NCBI RefSeq assembly: GCF_017312725.1
Contig: NZ_BOPO01000117.1
Location: 24,623 to 88,622 of the forward strand
Reading direction: 5' to 3'
Source: Actinocatenispora comari
GTDB lineage: Bacteria; Actinomycetota; Actinomycetes; Mycobacteriales; Micromonosporaceae
Length of the DNA stretch: 64,000 nucleotides
Position 1 is the stretch's first letter; every line of letters begins with the position of its first letter. Below, in pieces: positions 32,401 through 42,301 of the stretch. The notes beneath the pieces are model-generated. The model was not told the origin of the DNA, did no database searches, and worked only from the letters and a program-made list of their open reading frames with translations. Position numbers and translations under genes: made by a program.

Positions 32401-32604
32401 ATGGCAACTCAGACATACACCGTGACCGGCATGACCTGTGGCCACTGCGCCAGCGCCGTGAGCACCGAGCTTCGTGCGCTGTCCGGGGTGCAGGCGGTCC
32501 GGGTCGACGTGGCGAGCGGGCGGGTCGAGGTCGACGCGGACCAGCCGCTGGCGACCGACGCGGTGGCCGCCGCGGTCGACGAGGCCGGCTACCAGCTGGC
32601 ATGA
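32401..32604 (+). CDS. copZ: copper chaperone, heavy-metal-associated domain
   Basis: Single HMA domain protein (67 aa) carrying Cu(I) in the cytosol. The metal site is GMTCGHCASAV (CxxC). It starts MATQTYTV at ATG 32401 with GGAGG upstream. It lies 27 bases after csoR and 86 bases before copA, with a strong hairpin between it and copA. Confidence 0.95.
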   Translation: MATQTYTVTGMTCGHCASAVSTELRALSGVQAVRVDVASGRVEVDADQPLATDAVAAAVDEAGYQLA

Positions 32605-32636
32605 GAGATCCTGGCAGCCCGTGCTGCCAGGATCTC
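32605..32636 (+). terminator. perfect 14-bp hairpin between copZ and copA
   Basis: GAGATCCTGGCAGC (32605-32618) and GCTGCCAGGATCTC (32623-32636) are exact reverse complements with a CCGT loop. It starts right after the copZ stop and has no T-tract. It may be an attenuator or mRNA-stabilising stem that lets copZ exceed copA in expression. Confidence 0.75.
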
Positions 32637-32690
32637 GACGCCGGTGGCGCCGGCCGTGGTCGGCGCCACCGCACCGATCGGGGAGGGTAG

Positions 32691-35000
32691 ATGTCTACTG
32701 TGGACAGTGACGGTGCCGCGGTCGAGCTGCGGATCGGCGGCATGACCTGCGCGTCCTGCGCGGCTCGGGTCGAGCGCAAGCTGAACAAGCTGCCCGGCGT
32801 GGCCGCCACCGTCAACTTCGCCACCGAGACCGCCCGGGTGCACTACCCGGCCGGTACCTCGGTGCAGGAGCTGATCGGCACCGTCGAGGCGACCGGCTAC
32901 ACCGCGCAGCCGCCGGAACCGCCGGCGTCGGAGTCGGTGGCCGGCGAACCGGCCGCCGACGAGCGGGACGAAGCCGAACACTCGCTGCGTACCAGGCTGC
33001 TCGGCTCCGCCGTGCTCACGCTGCCGGTGCTGCTGCTCGCGATGATCCCGCCGCTGCAGTTCAACCACTGGCAGTGGCTCGCGCTGACGCTCACCTCGCC
33101 GGTCGTGGTGTGGGGCGCCTGGCCGTTCCACCGCGCCGCACTGACCAACCTGCGGCACGGTGCCGCCACCATGGACACGCTGGTCTCGCTGGGCGCGACC
33201 GTGTCGTACCTGTGGAGCCTGTGGGCGCTGTTCCTCGGCGGCGCGGGCGGCGAGAACATGCGGATGAGCCTGCACCTGTTCGCCGGCTCCGACACCGGAC
33301 CCCAGCTGTACCTGGAGGTCGGCGCCGCGCTGACCACGTTCCTGCTGGCCGGCCGGTACTTCGAGGCGCGGGCCAAGCGGCGGGCCGGCTCGGCGTTGCG
33401 GGCGCTGCTCTCGTTGGGCGCCAAGGACGTCACCGTGCTGACCGCGGACGGCCGGGAGCAGACCGTCCCCATCGGACGGCTGGCGGTCGGGGACCGGTTC
33501 GTGGTCCGGCCGGGCGAGAAGATCGCCACCGACGGCGTGGTCGAGTCCGGTACCAGCGCGGTGGACGCGTCGATGCTCACCGGCGAGTCGGTACCGGTCG
33601 AGGTCGGCCCCGGCGACGAGGTCGTCGGCGCGACGGTGAACGCGGGCGGCCGGCTCGTCGTCACCGCCCGGCGGGTCGGCGCCGACACCCAGCTGGCCCA
33701 GCTCGGCCGGCTGGTCGCCGACGCGCAGAACGGCAAGGCACAGGTGCAGCGGCTGGCGGACCGGATCTCCGCGGTGTTCGTGCCGGTGGTGCTGGTCATC
33801 GCGGTCGGCACGCTGGTGGCGTGGCTCGCGACCGGGCAGCCGGCCGCGGCGGCCGTCACCGCCGCGGTGGCGGTACTGATCGTGGCCTGCCCCTGCGCGC
33901 TCGGGCTGGCGACACCGACGGCGCTGCTGGTCGGTACCGGTCGGGGCGCCCAGCTGGGCATCCTGATCAAGGGGCCGGAGGTGCTGGAGTCGACCCGGCG
34001 GATCGACACCGTGGTGCTGGACAAGACCGGGACGGTCACCACCGGCCGGATGACGCACACCGACACGATCGCCGCCACCGGCGAGTCGCCGGCCGAGATC
34101 CTGCGGTACGCGGGGGCGGTCGAGCACGCCAGCGAGCACCCGATCGCCCGCGCCGTGGCGGGTGCCGCGGCCGCGGCCGGCCCGCTGCCGGAGGTGCACG
34201 ACTTCGCCGCGGTGGCCGGGTTCGGTGCACTGGCCACTGTGGACGGTCGGCGGGTCGTGGTGGGCCGGCCGGAGCTGCTGACCCGGGAGGGCCTGACGGT
34301 TGCGGCCGAGCTGACCGAGGCGATCACGACGGCCGGCGCGCACGGCGCCACCGCGGTGCTCGCCGGCTGGGACGGCGTCGCCCGGGGCGTACTGGTCGTG
34401 TCCGACACCGTCGCCGACGGTGCCGCCGAGGCGGTCGCGGCGCTGCGCGGGCTGGGGTTGCGGCCGGTGCTGCTGACCGGCGACCACGAGGCCGCCGCCC
34501 GTACGGTCGCGGCCGCGGTCGGCATCGACGAGGTGCACGCCGGCGTACTGCCGGCCGGGAAGGCCGACGTGGTCGCCGAACTGCAGCGGTCCGGCCGGGT
34601 GGTGGCGATGGTCGGCGACGGCATCAACGACGCCGCCGCGCTCGCCACCGCCGATCTCGGCATCGCGATGGGGACCGGTACCGACGTGGCGATCGAGGCG
34701 AGCGACCTGACCCTGGTCGCCGGCGACCTGCGGGCCGCGGCGGACGCGATCCGGCTGTCCCGGCGCACCCTGCGCACCATCCAGGGCAACCTGTTCTGGG
34801 CGTTCGGGTACAACGTGGCGGCGATCCCGCTGGCCGCGCTGGGCCTGGTCACCCCGGTACTGGCGGCCGCGGCGATGGCGTTCTCCAGCGTGTTCGTGGT
34901 GTCGAACTCGCTGCGGCTGTTCCGGTTCCGGTCGGCGCCGCGCGCGGTGGCTCCGGTCAGGACAGCAGATCGGCGAGCTGACGCCCCAGCGCGGGGCTGA
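32691..35000 (+). CDS. copA: copper-exporting P1B-type ATPase
   Basis: Membrane ATPase (769 aa) pumping Cu(I) out of the cytosol. It has an N-terminal HMA domain with [11 protein letters not shown] (residues 17-27). Membrane helices follow, with the transport motif [13 protein letters not shown] near residue 400, the phosphorylation site [11 protein letters not shown] near 443, and [20 protein letters not shown] near 640. The 3' end overlaps the convergent methyltransferase by 44 bases. Length and order are standard for CopA. Confidence 0.96.
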   Translation: MSTVDSDGAAVELRIGGMTCASCAARVERKLNKLPGVAATVNFATETARVHYPAGTSVQELIGTVEATGYTAQPPEPPASESVAGEPAADERDEAEHSLRTRLLGSAVLTLPVLLLAMIPPLQFNHWQWLALTLTSPVVVWGAWPFHRAALTNLRHGAATMDTLVSLGATVSYLWSLWALFLGGAGGENMRMSLHLFAGSDTGPQLYLEVGAALTTFLLAGRYFEARAKRRAGSALRALLSLGAKDVTVLTADGREQTVPIGRLAVGDRFVVRPGEKIATDGVVESGTSAVDASMLTGESVPVEVGPGDEVVGATVNAGGRLVVTARRVGADTQLAQLGRLVADAQNGKAQVQRLADRISAVFVPVVLVIAVGTLVAWLATGQPAAAAVTAAVAVLIVACPCALGLATPTALLVGTGRGAQLGILIKGPEVLESTRRIDTVVLDKTGTVTTGRMTHTDTIAATGESPAEILRYAGAVEHASEHPIARAVAGAAAAAGPLPEVHDFAAVAGFGALATVDGRRVVVGRPELLTREGLTVAAELTEAITTAGAHGATAVLAGWDGVARGVLVVSDTVADGAAEAVAALRGLGLRPVLLTGDHEAAARTVAAAVGIDEVHAGVLPAGKADVVAELQRSGRVVAMVGDGINDAAALATADLGIAMGTGTDVAIEASDLTLVAGDLRAAADAIRLSRRTLRTIQGNLFWAFGYNVAAIPLAALGLVTPVLAAAAMAFSSVFVVSNSLRLFRFRSAPRAVAPVRTADRRADAPARG

Positions 35001-36099
35001 TCCGCCAGGTGTCCACCAGGGACTGATAGCCGGTACGCGCGGCGGCGGTGTCCACGCCGCCGCGCGTGCCGCGCAGCAGCACGTTGCGCGGCGTGTGCGC
35101 GGAGTCGACGAACTCCACCACCTCGACCGACCAGCCCAGCGCGCGCAGCAGCTCGGCGCGCACCGCGTCGGTCAGCACGTCGGCGAACCGTTCCCGCAGG
35201 ATCGCGCTGCGCAGCAACGGATCGGTGCGGTCCCGCAGCTGCGCGGACAGCTCGTGGTGGCAGCACGGCGCGGCCAGCACGTACGGCGCCTGCCAGCGCA
35301 CCGCCCGCGCCAGCGCGTCGTCGGTGGCGGTGTCGCAGGCGTGCAGCGCGAGCACCACGTCGACCCCATCGCTCCCGTCGATCCGAGCGTCGGCGATCGT
35401 GCCGGCGACGAACGACACCGAGTCGGCCCAACCGAGCCGTTGTGCCAGCGCAGTGTTCCGGTCGCGCTGGTCGGCGCGGATGTCCACCCCGGTCAGCCGC
35501 ACGGTCGCGCCGCGCCGGCCGGTCAGGTAGCGGTACGCGGCGAAGCTCAGGTAGGCGTTGCCGCAGCCCAGATCGACCACCCGGAGCGGGTCGGGCAGCT
35601 GTGCCGGCAGGGTGGCGTCCAGCGCCCGCAGGAACGCGTCGACCTGACGGCGCTTGGCCGCGTTGCCGCCGATCACCGAGTACAGCTCGTCGTCCGGCGG
35701 CAGCAGGTAGCTCTTCGCCCGGTCGTGCTCGGTGTCGGCCGGCGTGCCGGCTCCGGCGGAGCGGTGCACCTGCGCCTCGCCGCGCTTGGTGACCCGCAGC
35801 TGCACGGTGGTGTCGGTGCCGGTGACGTGCCAGTTCCCGTACGGCCGGGCGAGCAGTTCGGTGACCGCCGCCTCGGCGTCGGCGCCCCAGGCCACGTTGC
35901 GGGTACGCGGCCGGGCGGTGTCCTGCTCGACGATCTGCAGGCGTGGGCCGGCGCCGATCCGCACCGGCCGCAGCTCGACCCGCGGCATCTCGGGCGTGGC
36001 GCCCCGGCGGCGGCCGGCCGCGACCGCCCGTACCAACCGGTCGGAGTCGGTCAGCAGGGTACGAAGGTCGGCGAGCGCGGCGGCAAGTGGTTCGGGCAC
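34957..36099 (-). CDS. SAM-dependent methyltransferase
   Basis: Protein of 380 aa with a class I methyltransferase fold in its middle: [20 protein letters not shown] (motif I), [15 protein letters not shown], and [20 protein letters not shown] followed by [11 protein letters not shown]. The His-Ala-Cys-Asp and Pro-Cys-Cys-His motifs are those of a conserved family related to eukaryotic METTL25/RRNAD1. Substrate unproven; RNA is a guess. Start ATG 36099. Confidence 0.85.
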   Translation of the reverse strand: MPEPLAAALADLRTLLTDSDRLVRAVAAGRRRGATPEMPRVELRPVRIGAGPRLQIVEQDTARPRTRNVAWGADAEAAVTELLARPYGNWHVTGTDTTVQLRVTKRGEAQVHRSAGAGTPADTEHDRAKSYLLPPDDELYSVIGGNAAKRRQVDAFLRALDATLPAQLPDPLRVVDLGCGNAYLSFAAYRYLTGRRGATVRLTGVDIRADQRDRNTALAQRLGWADSVSFVAGTIADARIDGSDGVDVVLALHACDTATDDALARAVRWQAPYVLAAPCCHHELSAQLRDRTDPLLRSAILRERFADVLTDAVRAELLRALGWSVEVVEFVDSAHTPRNVLLRGTRGGVDTAAARTGYQSLVDTWRISPALGRQLADLLS

Positions 36100-36236
36100 G
36101 CGCCCCAGCCTACGACGCGCTGCACGCCGCCCGCCGCAGTCGCGCGGGGCGGCCGTGTACCAGGTCGTCGGGTCGGCGGCGGGTCGGTCGACCCGCCGCC
36201 GGGAACCGGCTTGGCACCGTCTGCCAGGATGTCGCC

Positions 36237-36824
36237 ATGGCTGTCCGCCTCGTTCCGCCCTCCGAGACCCTCACCGCGCCGGGCCTGCTGCTGCGCCGCT
36301 GGCGTTCCGGCGACGTGCGCGCGATGGTGCGGGCCGTGCAGGCGTCGATGCCGGAGCTGTCCCGTTGGATGCCCTGGGCCGTCGAGGGGTACGGCGCCAC
36401 CGAGGCGCGCGCCTTCCTCGACGAGGGCCGGCAGCAGTGGGACGAGGGCCGGGCGTTCAACTACGCGATCGTGCAGGGTGGCCGCGACGTGGTCGGCGGC
36501 ATCAGCCTGATGGCGCGGGTGGGGCCGGGCGCGCTGGAGATCGGTTACTGGGTCGACTCCCGGCACACCGGCCGTGGCGTGGCCCGCCGGGCCGCCGCCG
36601 CGCTCGCCGCCGCCGGCCTCGCCGTGCCCGGCATCGACCTGATCGAGATCCACCACGAGCCGGCGAACGGGGCGAGCGCAGCGGTGCCGCGGTCCCTGGG
36701 GTTCGAGCGGTCCGACGACATCGTGAACGAGGACGGCCGGCCGACCAGCGTCTGGCAGCTGCACGCCGCCCGGCTGGCCGACAGCCGGATCCCCGACCTG
36801 CTCGGCCAACGCCGCTACCGCTGA
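36237..36824 (+). CDS. GNAT family N-acetyltransferase
   Basis: RimJ/RimL-like acetyltransferase (195 aa). It begins MAVRLVPPSETLTAPGLLLR, then RRWRSGDVRAMVRAVQAS. The acetyl-CoA region reads ALEIGYWVDSRHTGRGVARR followed by AAAALAAAGL. The late segment IEIHHEPANGASAAVPRSLG is typical. The substrate amine is unknown. ATG 36237 is close behind GGATGT, a possible -10 with a leaderless transcript. Confidence 0.88.
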   Translation: MAVRLVPPSETLTAPGLLLRRWRSGDVRAMVRAVQASMPELSRWMPWAVEGYGATEARAFLDEGRQQWDEGRAFNYAIVQGGRDVVGGISLMARVGPGALEIGYWVDSRHTGRGVARRAAAALAAAGLAVPGIDLIEIHHEPANGASAAVPRSLGFERSDDIVNEDGRPTSVWQLHAARLADSRIPDLLGQRRYR

Positions 36825-36849
36825 CCGGGCTCGACCGGGGCGGTGCGGG

Positions 36850-38241
36850 TCAGCGGTCCGGCACTATTTCGTCCACATAGGACACTCCGGCGACCCGGGT
36901 GACGCTCGCGCGGGCGCCGGGCAGGGCCAGCCGGGAACTGGTCGCCGCCGGCACCGGACCGCCGGGGCGGGCCTCGGTCAGTACCCGGCCGTCGAAGTCG
37001 GCGTCGATGCCGAGCCCGGCCGCGATCGTCGGAAGCACGTCGACCAGCCCGGCCGGCGCGGTCAGGTCGACGTCGCGCCGGTAGTCCGGCCCGGTGACCT
37101 GGAGCACGCTGTGCACGTCCCGGCGGTACCCGCCGCCGTGGCCGCCGTGCCAGTCCGGCGCGTCGGTGGTCGGGCCGGCCTGCGCCGAGTACCAGCCGGG
37201 CGCGTAGCCGACGAACAGCTGCGGCGAGCGCGGCCCGGCCGCGCCGATCACCGACAGCGGCACGGTGTCCGGCAGCCCGTCCGCGCCGAACACCACCCCG
37301 GTCCACGGTTGCCGCCGCAGCCAGGTCACCAGTCGTTCGGCCACCGGGTCGGCCGGGTCGTCCAGCCAGATCGCGGACGTACCGTCGTCGCAGCAGGAGA
37401 CGCCGCGGCCGAACCCGGCGGCGGTGAGCTCCTCGGCCAGGTTCACCCGCCCGGTCATCGGCGAGCTGCCGTGGTCGGAGGCCACCCACAGGTTCGTGTC
37501 GTCGGCGCGTCCGAGCGCCTCCAGCGCGTCCACCAGGCGGCCGAGCGCGGCGTCCGCCGCGGCCAGCGCGGCGAGCGACTGCGCCGAGCCGGGACCGTGC
37601 CGGTGCTGGCTCGCGTCCGGTTCGGTCAGCCACAGCACGGCGACGTCCGGCCGGTGCGCCTCGATCAGGTACGTCAGCGCGTCCACCGCGTACCGCAGCT
37701 GCCCGGCGCGGTCGTCGCCCGGTGCGCCGAGCCGGGCGCGCAGCCGCTCCGCGGCCCAGGCCGGTTCGGCGAGCGGCTCGGCCTCCCGGGTGTCGACCCG
37801 GATGCCCGGACCGCCGCGGTGCGCGGTGGGGTCCAGCAGCAGCGACACGCCGGCGGAGCCGGTGTTCACCACGACCGTACGGCGGCCGGCGGCGGCGAGC
37901 AGCTCGCCCATGGTCGGCGCGAGCAGGATCGACCCGCACGCCTTCTCCACCGCGAGCAGGTCGTACCGGTCGGAGGTCCACACCCCGCGGTCCAGCCCCA
38001 GCTCGCGGACCCGCATGCTGTTGCCGACCAGCCCGTGCCGCCCCGGCCGTACGCCGGTGGCGAGCGTCGCCGCGTTGACCCGGGTGACCGACGGCAGCTG
38101 CGCGCGGGCCGAGGTGAACCGGCTGCCGCGCTCGCGCACCGAGCACAGCCAGGGACACCGGTCCGGGGTGATCACCGCAGGCGACAGCCCGTCGAACACC
38201 ACGATCAGGTCCAGCGCCGCCCGGCGCTCCGCATCCGACAC
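36850..38241 (-). CDS. alkaline phosphatase superfamily protein (nucleotide pyrophosphatase/phosphodiesterase-like)
   Basis: Metal-dependent phosphodiesterase-fold protein (463 aa). The first metal Asp is in DLIVVFDGLSP, the nucleophile Thr in QLPSVTRVNAATLATGV, then LWLTEPDASQHRHGPGS (Asp/His) and WVASDHGSSPM (Asp-His). The C-terminal His is in DWHGGHGGGYRRDVHSV. No signal peptide is visible, so it is probably cytosolic. Activity on nucleotide or phosphonate esters is inferred from the family. Start ATG 38241. Confidence 0.85.
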   Translation of the reverse strand: MSDAERRAALDLIVVFDGLSPAVITPDRCPWLCSVRERGSRFTSARAQLPSVTRVNAATLATGVRPGRHGLVGNSMRVRELGLDRGVWTSDRYDLLAVEKACGSILLAPTMGELLAAAGRRTVVVNTGSAGVSLLLDPTAHRGGPGIRVDTREAEPLAEPAWAAERLRARLGAPGDDRAGQLRYAVDALTYLIEAHRPDVAVLWLTEPDASQHRHGPGSAQSLAALAAADAALGRLVDALEALGRADDTNLWVASDHGSSPMTGRVNLAEELTAAGFGRGVSCCDDGTSAIWLDDPADPVAERLVTWLRRQPWTGVVFGADGLPDTVPLSVIGAAGPRSPQLFVGYAPGWYSAQAGPTTDAPDWHGGHGGGYRRDVHSVLQVTGPDYRRDVDLTAPAGLVDVLPTIAAGLGIDADFDGRVLTEARPGGPVPAATSSRLALPGARASVTRVAGVSYVDEIVPDR

Positions 38242-38325
38242 GGCGCCCGATCGTAGTGTCCGGACCGCCCGGCGGGAGCCCCTTCACCCGCCCGGCCGGC
38301 AGGTTCGGGTGATTCGTGGTCCGGC

Positions 38326-38865
38326 TCAGGCGGGTGCGGTGCGTTGCCGGTAGCTGCGCGTCTTGTTGCGGTTGCCGCAGACCTGCATGGAGCACCAGCG
38401 GCGGGACGAGTTGCGGGACGCGTCGTAGTAGACCCACCGGCAGTCGTCCGCCGGGCAGATCTTCACCCGCCGCCAGCTGCCGTCGTGCGCCGCCAGGGCC
38501 ACCGCGGCGAGCACCTCGCCCAGCACGCCCGTCACCCCGGTACCGGTCGGGCCCGGCACCGCCGCGCCGTCCGGAGCGAACCGCACCGCGAGCGGGATCC
38601 GTACCGCGAGGGCGTCGAGCGCGCCGCGGTCCCGGGGTTCGGCCTGGTCCGGCTGCTGGTGGTGGGTGGCGGCCTCGGCGCGCAGCTCGGTGCGCAGCCG
38701 GCGGGCCAGGTCGAGGTCGTGCTCGTCGGCCTCGGCCGGCCGGTCGTGGTCGGCGAGCCAGTGCCGGAACGTGGCCACGTCACGCAGGTCGTCCAGGCCG
38801 GTCTCGACGTCGACCGAGTTCAGGAACGACTCGACCAGGGCCAGGGGCGCCGGCACGTCCGCCAT
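38326..38865 (-). CDS. CGNR zinc finger protein (ABATE domain)
   Basis: Probable transcription-related protein (179 aa) of the ABATE/CGNR family. The C-terminal zinc finger is VKICPADDCRWVYYDASRN followed by RRWCSMQVCGNRNKTRSYRQ, including the diagnostic CGNR. The N-terminal 110 residues form the ABATE ligand-like domain (VESFLNSVDVETGLDDL). Members are stress-induced regulators. The start ATG 38865 is divergent from the next unit. Confidence 0.9.
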   Translation of the reverse strand: MADVPAPLALVESFLNSVDVETGLDDLRDVATFRHWLADHDRPAEADEHDLDLARRLRTELRAEAATHHQQPDQAEPRDRGALDALAVRIPLAVRFAPDGAAVPGPTGTGVTGVLGEVLAAVALAAHDGSWRRVKICPADDCRWVYYDASRNSSRRWCSMQVCGNRNKTRSYRQRTAPA

Positions 38866-38972
38866 CGCGTACCACCTCCGACACCACTGTACGAGCTTGA
38901 CCGGTCACCGACGACCCGCTAGTGTCGCGGCAACACCACCGTTGACGTTTAGCTGGTGTCGGGGGAGCGGTC

Positions 38973-39206
38973 ATGGACATCGAGGCGAGCCTGTTCGCAC
39001 ACTTCGTCGCCGCGGCGCTGGAGCGCCGCGCCGCCGCCCGAGCCGGCCGCGGCCCCGCTGCCAGCGCAGGTCGCGGCCGGGCTGCCACCGGCGGCAACCG
39101 GCACCTCCGGCCGGCCGGAGGTGCCGGTTGCCGCCGCGCGGATCGGGCGGCCGGCGCACCCGCCGGCGGTACGGCAGGGGCGGCCCGGTGCGGTTCCGCG
39201 CGCTGA
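38973..39206 (+). CDS. hypothetical small protein, doubtful
   Basis: The start ATG 38973 is well placed, with GGGGGAG 6 bases upstream, and the first 20 residues (MDIEASLFAHFVAAALERRA) look like a helix. After that the frame is Arg/Ala/Gly rich and runs through a 48-bp perfect palindrome, so the rest may be non-coding or frame-disrupted. It would end 19 bases inside the acetyltransferase gene that starts at 39188. It may instead be a leader or a decayed gene. Confidence 0.3.
   Translation: MDIEASLFAHFVAAALERRAAARAGRGPAASAGRGRAATGGNRHLRPAGGAGCRRADRAAGAPAGGTAGAARCGSAR
39089..39136. repeat. 48-bp perfect palindrome
   Basis: Two 24-bp arms (39089-39112 and 39113-39136) are exact reverse complements with no spacer. 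Each arm contains GGCAACCGGCACCTCCGG. It lies 52 bases upstream of an acetyltransferase start. It could form a cruciform or a very strong RNA hairpin. Confidence 0.9.
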
Positions 39207-39733
39207 CGCCGGCGACGCTGCCGGACCTGGTCACGCTGTTCGAGCCGGACCGCGAGTGCGCGGGCTGCTGGTGCCAGTTCTTCGTGCTGCCCGGCCGCGA
39301 CTTCGGCGCCGGCTGGGGCGCGGTGAACCGGTCCCGGCTGGCCGAGCAGGTCGAGGCCGAGGCCGAACCGCTCGGCCTGCTCGCCTACCGGGGGGACCGG
39401 CCGGTCGGCTGGTGCGCCACCGGCCCGCGCAGCCGGTACCGGCGGCTCGCCCGGTCACCGGTGCTGCGCGGGGTGCCGGACGTGGGCGCACTGCTCGTAC
39501 CGTGCTTCTTCGTCGCCGTCGCCGACCGCGGCGACGGGGTCGCCGACGCGCTGCTGGGCGAGGTGCTCGCGCGGGCCGGCGACCGCCCGGTGGAGGGCAT
39601 CCCGCGCGCCGGCGGCGATCGGCGCCCGCCCGCGGACGCGTACCTCGGTACTGAACGGCTGTTCGCCCGGCACGGCTTCACGGTGCTCGACCGACCGCTC
39701 GCCACCCGCGTCGTGATGCGCCACGACACCTGA
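39188..39733 (+). CDS. GNAT family N-acetyltransferase
   Basis: Acetyltransferase-like protein (181 aa) of an actinobacterial GNAT subgroup recognised by the early CAGCWCQFFVLPG motif. It starts at GTG 39188 with VRFRALTPATLPDLVTLF. Later it has AYRGDRPVGWCATGPRSRYR and CFFVAVADRGDGVADALLGE, the acetyl-CoA strand-helix. It ends LFARHGFTVLDRPLATRVVM. Substrate unknown. It lies downstream of the 48-bp palindrome, which may influence its expression. Confidence 0.85.
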   Translation: MRFRALTPATLPDLVTLFEPDRECAGCWCQFFVLPGRDFGAGWGAVNRSRLAEQVEAEAEPLGLLAYRGDRPVGWCATGPRSRYRRLARSPVLRGVPDVGALLVPCFFVAVADRGDGVADALLGEVLARAGDRPVEGIPRAGGDRRPPADAYLGTERLFARHGFTVLDRPLATRVVMRHDT

Positions 39734-39820
39734 CGGCGGCCCGGGGCCCGCGCCGCGAAACGGCACAGTCGATGCGGCCGGGGCGTTCCGCGCCGGGCGC
39801 GCCCCGTAGCATCGGCTCTC

Positions 39821-40510
39821 GTGGCCACACCTGCCCTGCTGGAGCTGTCCGGCGTCAGCCGCACGTACGGCGAGCGCGAGGCACTCGCCCCCATCGACCT
39901 CAAGCTGCATGCCCGGCGTTGCGTCGTCCTGCTCGGCGCCAACGGGTCCGGCAAGAGCACGCTGCTGCGCATCGCCTGCGGCCGGGACACCCCGACCAGC
40001 GGTACCGTCCGGCTCGGCGGCTCGGCGCTGACCGAGGAGGATGTCCGGGTTCGTACCCAGATCGGGGTGGTCGGCGACCAGGTCGGCTACTACCCCGACC
40101 TGACCGTCGCCGAGCATCTGCACCTGGTCGCGGTGGCGCACGGGGCCGGCGACGATGCCGACGAGCTGGTCGCCGGCGCGCTCGTCGACTGCCGGCTGGA
40201 CGAGCACGCCGACGCGCTGCCCGGCTCGCTGTCGTCCGGCCAGACCCAGGCGCTGCTGCTCGCCTCGGTGCTGGTCCGGCCGCGCCGGCTGCTCGTCCTG
40301 GACGAGCCCGAACAGCGGCTCGACCCGGCCGCCCGGAACTGGCTCGCCGGCGTGCTCGCCGCCGAGAAACAGGCCGGTACCGCACTGCTGATCGCCACCC
40401 ACCACACCGACCTCGCCGCCTCGGTCGCCGACCGGGTGGTCGTGCTGCGCGAGGGCGAGGTCGTCGCGGACGGCAAACCGGACAAGGTGCTTGCCGGTGA
40501 CATCGCCTGA
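39821..40510 (+). CDS. ABC transporter ATP-binding protein
   Basis: ABC-type ATPase (229 aa). Walker A is VLLGANGSGKSTLLRIA, the signature GSLSSGQTQALLLASVL and Walker B RLLVLDEPEQRLDP, with the switch His in LLIATHHTDLA. It starts at GTG 39821 after TAGCAT (39806-39811), which suggests a leaderless transcript. It overlaps the permease gene by 14 bases and should power it. The pair resembles exporters of unknown substrate. Confidence 0.93.
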   Translation: MATPALLELSGVSRTYGEREALAPIDLKLHARRCVVLLGANGSGKSTLLRIACGRDTPTSGTVRLGGSALTEEDVRVRTQIGVVGDQVGYYPDLTVAEHLHLVAVAHGAGDDADELVAGALVDCRLDEHADALPGSLSSGQTQALLLASVLVRPRRLLVLDEPEQRLDPAARNWLAGVLAAEKQAGTALLIATHHTDLAASVADRVVVLREGEVVADGKPDKVLAGDIA

Positions 40511-42287
40511 GCCCGAGATCCCGGAGCTGGTCACGCCGCGGCCCGAGCCGGTCGACGACCTGCCCACCGGTACCGTCCGGGCCCGCACTCGCAGCACCCT
40601 CGCGGTGCTGCGACACCTGCGCGCCGAACACCGCCGGGAGGCCGCCGGCAACGCCGCCTTCGCCGCGTACGCGGTGGTCGTCGGGCTGCTCGTGTACGGC
40701 GGGGCGCTGCTGCCGTGGCTGCGGCGGCTCTCCAGCGGCCAGCAGCACACCACCGACGCCGCCCAGCTCGCCGCCGCCGCGCCACCGGCCCTGGTCGCCC
40801 TGGTACTGCTGGGCATGCTCGCGGTCGCCCGGGACGCGCTGTGGCGCGGCCCGGTGACGCTGAACGTGCCGGCCGCGAGCTGGCTGCTGCCGATGCCGAT
40901 CGACCGTGGCAAGCTGCTGCGGCCCCGGCTGCGGAACCAGCTGATCCTCGGCGTCGTGTTCGGCGCGGTGTTCGGTGGCGCCATCGCGATCACCCTGGTC
41001 ACCGGCGGCCTCGCCGGCAACGCGTTCTGGCCGCTGCTGGGCGCCGGCGCCGGGTCGTTCGCCGCGGTCGGGCTGCTGGCGGTCGGCCTCGGTGCGCTGA
41101 TCGAGCGGTACCGCACCGCCGACCGCGTCACCCGGATCCTGTCCCCGTTCGCCGTGCTGGTCACCCTCGCGCTCGCGGTGCAGAGCGCGCTCGGCTGGTA
41201 CGGCCACACGGCCAGCACGTTGGTGCGGGTCGAGACCTGGTCCGGCCCGTGGGGCTGGGCGGTCCAGCCGCTGCTCGCGGTCACCGCCGGCCCGCGGCCC
41301 AGCGGTACCGGCGGCACGACCGGTGCCGCGATCGGGGCGGCGAGCACGCCCGCCCACCCGGGCACGCTGGACGTACCGGGCTGGCCGGTCGCGCTGCTGC
41401 TGCTGGTCGCGTTGGCGCTGGTGGCGACGGTGTTCGCGACGCTGATCGCGGCGGGCACGCCGGCCCGCACGATCCGCCGCCGGGCCCGCTCCGTCGCCGG
41501 CTTCACCGTCGGCCTGACCACGATGAACCCGCGCGCCGCCGCCCTGGAGGTGCGCGAGGCGCGCGGTCGCCCGGCCCGCGTGTTGCGGCTGCCCCGGCCG
41601 CACCGGGCCGAGCTGATCATCCCCTGGCGGGACGCCACGGCGCTGATCCGGGAGCCGTCCCGGCTGGCCTGGGCGGTCCTGCTGACCGGCCTCGGCTTCC
41701 TGCTGATGGCGCTCTCGCTGGGCGCGAGCAACCTGTACCTGTCGCTCGCGCTGCTCGCCGCCGGCCTGGTGGCCGGCTACCTCGCGGCCGCGCAGCTGAC
41801 CGAGCCGGCCCGGCTCGACGCCGACGACCCGCGCCGCGCCGGTGGCCTGCCGTACTCGTTCGACCACCTGGCCACCCGGCACGCGGTGGTACCACTGATC
41901 GTCGCCGGCGTGCTCGCCGAGATCGGCGCCGTCGTCGCGGTGGCGCTGACCGGCTCGGTGGTCGCCCTGCTGGTACCGGTCGTGTCGGTGCCGGCGCTCG
42001 TCGCCGCGGCGCTGGTCTCGGCGTACCGAGGTCCGGTGCCGGCGGCCGCGATGAACGGACCGGACACCCCCGCCGGCAACATGGGCATGGTCACCGTCGG
42101 CGCCTGGTACGCGGCGGGTCCGCTCGTCGCCGTCGTGCTGTTGCTGCCGCCGATGCACCTCATCCTCGGCCGGCCGACCGGATCGTCGGCGATCGAGTAC
42201 GTGCTGTGGGGCCTGCTGGTGGCCGCGATCCTGCTCTGGTGGTCGGTGCGCCGAGCCAAGGCCCGCGCCGCCGACACCCACCCGTAG
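40497..42287 (+). CDS. ABC transporter permease (DUF6297-like)
   Basis: Large membrane protein (about 596 aa) with roughly 12 hydrophobic helices, e.g. AAFAAYAVVVGLLVYGG and ILGVVFGAVFGGAIAITLV. A soluble region around residues 340-390 contains KARD-like basic residues. It is translated from GTG 40497 (VTSPEPEIPELV), overlapping the ATPase gene by 14 bases; TTG 40491 is the alternative. Resembles the DUF6297 family paired with ABC ATPases in actinobacteria. Substrate unknown. Confidence 0.82.
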   Translation: MTSPEPEIPELVTPRPEPVDDLPTGTVRARTRSTLAVLRHLRAEHRREAAGNAAFAAYAVVVGLLVYGGALLPWLRRLSSGQQHTTDAAQLAAAAPPALVALVLLGMLAVARDALWRGPVTLNVPAASWLLPMPIDRGKLLRPRLRNQLILGVVFGAVFGGAIAITLVTGGLAGNAFWPLLGAGAGSFAAVGLLAVGLGALIERYRTADRVTRILSPFAVLVTLALAVQSALGWYGHTASTLVRVETWSGPWGWAVQPLLAVTAGPRPSGTGGTTGAAIGAASTPAHPGTLDVPGWPVALLLLVALALVATVFATLIAAGTPARTIRRRARSVAGFTVGLTTMNPRAAALEVREARGRPARVLRLPRPHRAELIIPWRDATALIREPSRLAWAVLLTGLGFLLMALSLGASNLYLSLALLAAGLVAGYLAAAQLTEPARLDADDPRRAGGLPYSFDHLATRHAVVPLIVAGVLAEIGAVVAVALTGSVVALLVPVVSVPALVAAALVSAYRGPVPAAAMNGPDTPAGNMGMVTVGAWYAAGPLVAVVLLLPPMHLILGRPTGSSAIEYVLWGLLVAAILLWWSVRRAKARAADTHP

Positions 42288-42301
42288 CGCGAGGAAGGCG
42301 G

